From positions 1 through 36,516 of the forward strand of contig JABDMH010000064.1 of assembly GCA_013001595.1 (NCBI GenBank): DNA of 36,516 nucleotides. Reading direction: 5' to 3'. This document shows, one piece after another, positions 33,518 to 36,516 of this stretch. The DNA is from Saprospiraceae bacterium (lineage in GTDB: Bacteria > Bacteroidota > Bacteroidia > Chitinophagales > Saprospiraceae). Position numbers and translations under genes: made by a program. Below the pieces are notes generated by a model, which saw only the letters and a list, made by a program, of their open reading frames with translations, ran no database searches and was not told the origin of the DNA. Within the stretch, counting starts at the first letter, position 1. Each line of letters opens with the position of its first letter.

Positions 33518-33913
33518 ATGACAAGAGGACAATCAGAAAAAGCACTTTTAATAATTGCTGCTATTGGGTTAATTCCCATTGCTCTGGGATATGGTTTTAT
33601 GCCTGAAAAAACCCTAACACCTTTGTATGGGTTTTCAGTTGATGATGTAAATTTAAAACACATAATGAGAGCAGTAATGGGATTATATTTTGGACAGATA
33701 ATTATTTGGTTTTTAGGAGTTTCAAAAACTAATTTAAGAAAACCAGCAATGTATTGTTTAGTTGTGTTTATGTTAGGTTTAGCAGGAGGAAGATTATTAA
33801 GCCTCATAATTGATGGCGTTTCTCATTGGCTACTTCTTGTATATCTCGCTCTAGAATTATTAATTGGACTTATTGGGTTGAATTTAATTATGAAAAAAAG
33901 TAAAACTGAATAA
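33518..33913 (+). CDS. Small DUF4345-like membrane protein
   Basis: A 131-residue protein with four predicted membrane helices (ALLIIAAIGLIPIALGYGF, IMRAVMGLYFGQIIIWFLG, AMYCLVVFMLGLAGGRLLSL, LLLVYLALELLIGLIGLNLI). The order, the loop with LYGFSVDDVNLKHIMRAVMGLY and the GGR before helix 4 match DUF4345, a family of unknown function. Its codons are markedly more A+T-rich than those of neighbouring genes (for example many TTA leucines), and it is framed by an IS91-like remnant and an attC-like palindrome, all of which suggest acquisition. Confidence 0.8.
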   Translation: MTRGQSEKALLIIAAIGLIPIALGYGFMPEKTLTPLYGFSVDDVNLKHIMRAVMGLYFGQIIIWFLGVSKTNLRKPAMYCLVVFMLGLAGGRLLSLIIDGVSHWLLLVYLALELLIGLIGLNLIMKKSKTE

Positions 33914-33920
33914 AGCCAGC

Positions 33921-34050
33921 AGCTAACACCGTGTATAATTAATGGCTAGTTCGAGCTTGCTTACGAAAATCCGCGAGGATTTTATATTCGGTTTGTATTT
34001 GCTAAATTACTGGCTTAAACACGCCACTAATTATACACAAAACCGTTCTC
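33921..34050. repeat. 130-bp imperfect palindrome after the DUF4345 gene, attC-like
   Basis: The outer arms are GTGTATAATTAATGGC (33931-33946) and its complement with one mismatch (34023-34038). At the centre-left sits a perfect hairpin AAAATCC-GCGA-GGATTTT (33966-33983). Outside the arms are AGCTAACACC on the left and CCGTTCTC on the right, which loosely resemble the R'' and R' core sites of integron attC sites. It starts seven bases past the gene stop, where an attC would sit in a gene cassette. The cores do not match the attC consensus well. Confidence 0.5.
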
Positions 34051-34117
34051 ACCGAGACCAGTCCGTCTTTTCCATTAATGAGATTTTCTTGGAGTTTGTA
34101 TAGCGGCATCTGCTGTA

Positions 34118-34177
34118 AGAATCAGAATCCCACGATAGAAGTTGGGATTTGAATGTGTTTGATGATCGTCTGATTCT
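34118..34177. repeat. Nested inverted repeats
   Basis: The outer arms AGAATCAGA (34118-34126) and TCTGATTCT (34169-34177) are perfect. An inner hairpin AATCCCA / TGGGATT (34126-34149, 10-base loop) lies within. It stands 45-100 bp past the stop of the isomerase-like gene on the minus strand. It could be a folded transcript end or a relic of a mobile element; no T-run is seen. Confidence 0.35.
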
Positions 34178-34221
34178 GGTGGGAGAATTAGGCCATCTTT
34201 TTTAATCAATCTTTCCAGCAT

Positions 34222-35133
34222 TCACCCAATCAGCTTGTTCAACTCATGCAAGTACCTAGGGACCTCCGTTATTGGGTCAGCGGCTTCTTCATATTCAAGG
34301 ACGACATATCCTCGATAATTTGCTTGGTTCAAGATGGCTATCAGTTTTTCCAGATCTGCTGGCTCTTTTTTACCATTTACTGGAATGACCACTTTTATCT
34401 GGGCATTGATGGCATAGGGAGCGATTCTAGCTAAGTCTGCATATGGATCGGGAGTGATTGCTAAATTTCCACTATCTAGATTTGCACCAAACCATGGCGA
34501 GTCAACAGACTCTATTATTTGCAGATAGCGATCTATATCTGTGGTAAAGTCATGATTCTCCATGGCGAGAATCATACCTTTCGTGGCGGCATAGCGGCAG
34601 GCAGTTTTTAAATTGGCGATGATGTTCCTGACTGCTTGATCCTTGTTCATTTCTTTGGCTGGATTGCCTGCAAAAACCCGAATCACTGGCACACCCATAA
34701 GCGCATAGGTATCAATCCATTGCTTGGTGTATTCCATTTGCTTAGTCAGCTCCGGACTATCCGGTGCATGAGAAAAATTATTGCCAATGGCACCACCACT
34801 TATGTCTAGTCCGAGCATATGCGCATGCCGCTTAAGTTTGTACGCATGTTCTATGGTGCAAGGATCGGGTAGAAAATACGAAGTTAGTTCGACTCCGCTT
34901 ACCGGCCATTTCGTCGCCATTTCCATGAAATCTTCCATCTGGATTTTTCCTTTTGCATGCGCGTCGTTTCTGAAATTTGGCAAAAGAGACCTAAGCGAGT
35001 AAGCGGCTACGCTTAGTTTTAGGCTGGATGTAGTGGTAACGTTTTGGGTCGTGCTCGCCAACATTCTTTTTGCAGATGTTTTGCAAGCCGTGAGACTGAC
35101 GGCACTCAATGCAACGAAGTTTCTTCTATTCAT
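34222..35133 (-). CDS. Exported sugar phosphate isomerase/epimerase-like TIM-barrel protein
   Basis: A 303-residue protein of the xylose isomerase-like/AP endonuclease 2 barrel superfamily. The N-terminus MNRRNFVALSAVSLTACKTS combines a Tat-like Arg-Arg motif with a possible lipobox (LTAC), so export as a folded lipoprotein is likely. Barrel segments with metal-ligand residues are VSGVELTSYF, MILAMENHDF (Glu), WFGANLDSGNLAI (Asp), INAQIKVVI and YRGYVVLEYEE (Glu). Such secreted members process sugars or inositols; the substrate is not evident. It stands alone. Confidence 0.85.
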   Translation of the reverse strand: MNRRNFVALSAVSLTACKTSAKRMLASTTQNVTTTSSLKLSVAAYSLRSLLPNFRNDAHAKGKIQMEDFMEMATKWPVSGVELTSYFLPDPCTIEHAYKLKRHAHMLGLDISGGAIGNNFSHAPDSPELTKQMEYTKQWIDTYALMGVPVIRVFAGNPAKEMNKDQAVRNIIANLKTACRYAATKGMILAMENHDFTTDIDRYLQIIESVDSPWFGANLDSGNLAITPDPYADLARIAPYAINAQIKVVIPVNGKKEPADLEKLIAILNQANYRGYVVLEYEEAADPITEVPRYLHELNKLIG

Positions 35134-35592
35134 AGGAGGCTGATGTTATTACTAGTTATCGCGGTTTAAAATTATCGATAAGTAAGAGTGCCATTCCCAA
35201 ATTACGAATTAATTTAGGTGAAGGAAGAAAACTTGGAAAGATTGTATTGTGCATCATTAAACACAAAATCATTAGAGCATGCTACGTCCTCATGCCAGAC
35301 GCTCCGGCAATAAATAGCTTCTTAGCGATTATCCGTCTCTAACGGAAAATAACGGTTAGGTTGCATTTGCATGGTGCTACTTCTCCTTTTGGCTTGCCAC
35401 GGCGCTGTTAGATTGTGGGGACCTAGTAGGTAGTGTTAGGGGACAGTATGCTCAGGATTTAGAAATATGCTATTTTTAAGGATATCGCCGATATACACGG
35501 CACAATGGTGTGTATAGAAATGTTCACACCCATTAAGGTAAATCACGACTCATGAGCCCATATTGGGAACATTTTGTATCTTGGGGCTGTTA
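35134..35592. other. 459-bp gap before higB
   Basis: No gene. Close to higB there are two inverted repeats: ATATCG-C-CGATAT (35482-35494) and ATGGTGTG facing CACACCCAT (35505-35533, one-base bulge). Toxin-antitoxin operons are usually autoregulated by antitoxin binding to such sites, so either could be the HigA operator (inference). The left part is otherwise featureless. Confidence 0.4.
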
Positions 35593-35913
35593 ATGAGAGT
35601 GATAGCAACGCATACCATCAGACGATATTGGAAGAACTATCCACAAACTGAACAAGCACTTAAAGCATGGTTGCGAGAAGTCGAACAATCAGATTGGGAT
35701 TCCCCACAAGCCCAAAAAAAGAAATTTGGAAACGCATCAATTCTGAGTGGAAAGCGTGTTGTGTTCAACATCAACGGCAATAAATACAGATTGATAGTGG
35801 ATATTGAATATAGGCTCAAAATAGTGTTTGTTGTATGGTTTGGCTCTCATTCAGAATATGATTTGATAGATTCTAAAGCAGTTAATTATGTTAAAACCAA
35901 TAAAAACAGATAG
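35593..35913 (+). CDS. higB: HigB-type mRNA interferase toxin
   Basis: RelE-superfamily HigB_toxin domain of 106 residues from the ATG at 35593 (MRVIATHTIRRYWKNYP). The frame opens earlier, at 35563, but the first ten codons are not family-like. Conserved segments are LKAWLREVEQSDWDSP, KFGNASILSGKRVVFNINGNKYRLIV and VFVVWFGSHSEYD. It would cleave mRNA on ribosomes when not bound by the antitoxin. The toxin-first order and 26-bp overlap with higA are typical of higBA. Confidence 0.93.
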   Translation: MRVIATHTIRRYWKNYPQTEQALKAWLREVEQSDWDSPQAQKKKFGNASILSGKRVVFNINGNKYRLIVDIEYRLKIVFVVWFGSHSEYDLIDSKAVNYVKTNKNR

Positions 35914-36262
35914 GCAGCACGCAGAATACCTCGAACGGGCCTATGAACTCATGCAAATGGAAGTACGCCCAAATTCCGCAGAATCTGACGAACTGGAAGT
36001 TCTAAGCATTCTTATTGAGGCATACGAAAAAACAAGATTTCCTATCGAACCTCCGAATCCCATAGACGCGATATTATTTAGACTTGATCAATTGGGTTTG
36101 CCAAAAAGTGAATTGAGTAGATTATTAGGTTCAAGAAGTAGAGCAAGCGAAATCTTGAAAGGGAAACGTAAATTAAGTATTGGTATGATAAGAAAGCTTA
36201 ATGAAAACTTAGGTATCTCAGCTCAAACACTAATACAGGAATATGAAGTCGTAAACGGGTGA
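35888..36262 (+). CDS. higA: HigA-type antitoxin with C-terminal HTH
   Basis: A 124-residue partner of HigB. The N-terminal ~55 residues (HAEYLERAYELMQMEVRPNSAESDELEVLSILIEAYE) match the toxin-binding part of long HigA antitoxins. The Xre-type HTH follows (LPKSELSRLLGSRSRASEILKGKRKLSIGMIRKLNENL). It neutralises HigB and represses the operon. Its stop codon lies one base from the proposed 3' boundary of the intron remnant, so the intron sits just behind the gene; the C-terminus looks normal. Confidence 0.93.
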   Translation: MLKPIKTDRQHAEYLERAYELMQMEVRPNSAESDELEVLSILIEAYEKTRFPIEPPNPIDAILFRLDQLGLPKSELSRLLGSRSRASEILKGKRKLSIGMIRKLNENLGISAQTLIQEYEVVNG

Positions 36263-36263
36263 G

Positions 36264-36516
36264 AATCGAGTAGAGTGAGGTAGCCAGAATTAGCTACCTC
36301 AGCCCTCTCACACCACCTTATGATGTAGTCGGTGGCTTTGGTCAATGCCTGAGCAGCGTTGCGTCCTGGTCTAAAGCCGTAGCTATAGCCAGAAAACATT
36401 GGCTCCCAGACCCGACTTAGGACTTGGTGAATCGCTTGCTGTATCATCCGATCAACTACTGTCGGTATCCCCAATTGTCGAACACCGCCATCTGATTTGG
36501 GTATCTCTACTCCCAG
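36264..36516 (-). mobile_element. Internally deleted group II intron (continues beyond the window)
   Basis: Read on the minus strand, a reverse-transcriptase coding segment enters from the window edge and breaks off at about 36320. It is joined directly to GGTGGTGTGAGAGG, a strong hairpin (TGAGGTAGC arms, 36276-36301) and CTACTCGATT, which match the end of domain V plus domain VI and the 3' splice end of a group II intron. The rest of the protein and nearly all of catalytic domain V are missing, so it cannot splice or move. Confidence 0.75.
36320..36516 (-). pseudogene. Group II intron reverse transcriptase/maturase fragment
   Basis: Only about 65 codons of the intron-encoded protein lie in the window, open to the right edge: LGVEIPKSDGGVRQLGIPTVVDRMIQQAIHQVL and FSGYSYGFRPGRNAAQALTKATDYI. 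These are reverse transcriptase blocks 1-2 (RPLGIPT-like and YGFRPGR). Family sequence ends at TDYI; the remaining codons to the stop at 36223 are read from intron domain VI and higA in antisense. The catalytic YADD block, domain X and the endonuclease region are absent. Confidence 0.88.

Noticed and set aside
35319-35420. CTAAC...GTTAG words suggesting a second attC-like site
   Set aside because: The two words are only about ten bases apart with no long paired arms between them, so they cannot form an attC-type structure.

Overview
The window looks like chromosomal DNA of a Bacteroidota bacterium, most likely of the Saprospiria/Lewinella type (inference). The evidence is a type IX secretion C-terminal sorting domain, a hybrid two-component regulator that ends in an AraC domain, a DUF6090 protein, surface proteins of the S74 chaperone type, and -33/-7 promoters of the TTG-N20-TAnnTTTG class. 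No rRNA, tRNA or CRISPR array was seen.

Region by region. 1-5.9 kb: an aldo/keto reductase cut by the window edge, a secreted PQQ-type glucose dehydrogenase, an acyl-CoA synthetase and a helical protein of unknown function. 6.0-10.3 kb: a polyhydroxyalkanoate (PHA) locus. An acetoacetyl-CoA reductase (phaB-like) diverges from a phasin-like gene, phaE and a class III synthase phaC. An AT-rich control region lies between them and holds a long palindrome and a good promoter, and a strong terminator closes the operon. The PhaE subunit ends in a basic Ala/Pro/Lys tail like those of DNA-binding granule proteins. 10.4-17.8 kb: an alpha/beta hydrolase, a secreted protein of unknown function, a DASS/SLC13 transporter, a DUF1295 membrane protein and a SulP anion transporter. 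A 166-bp element with perfect 16-bp terminal inverted repeats sits between two convergent genes, and a diverged copy of its right half lies 3.7 kb away. 18.2-24.2 kb: two secreted proteins (one with an S74 domain), a minimal LuxR-type regulator and a 991-residue hybrid sensor/regulator.

24.3-36.5 kb is the accessory, decaying part. An IS3-family element with a clear -1 frameshift signal has cut a DUF6090 gene. Next come an APC permease fused to two universal stress domains, a frameshifted cupin lipoprotein gene and a heparan-N-sulfatase-like sulfatase. A tyrosine recombinase is translationally coupled to an IS91-type transposase that has lost its middle and carries a frameshift. A DUF4345 gene is followed by an attC-like imperfect palindrome. 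A secreted sugar-isomerase-like TIM-barrel protein, a higBA toxin-antitoxin pair and an internally deleted group II intron complete the window.

The clearest functional unit is the PHA locus: the reductase makes (R)-3-hydroxyacyl-CoA, PhaC/PhaE polymerises it, the phasin-like protein coats the granule, and the PhaE tail may tie the granule to the nucleoid (inference).
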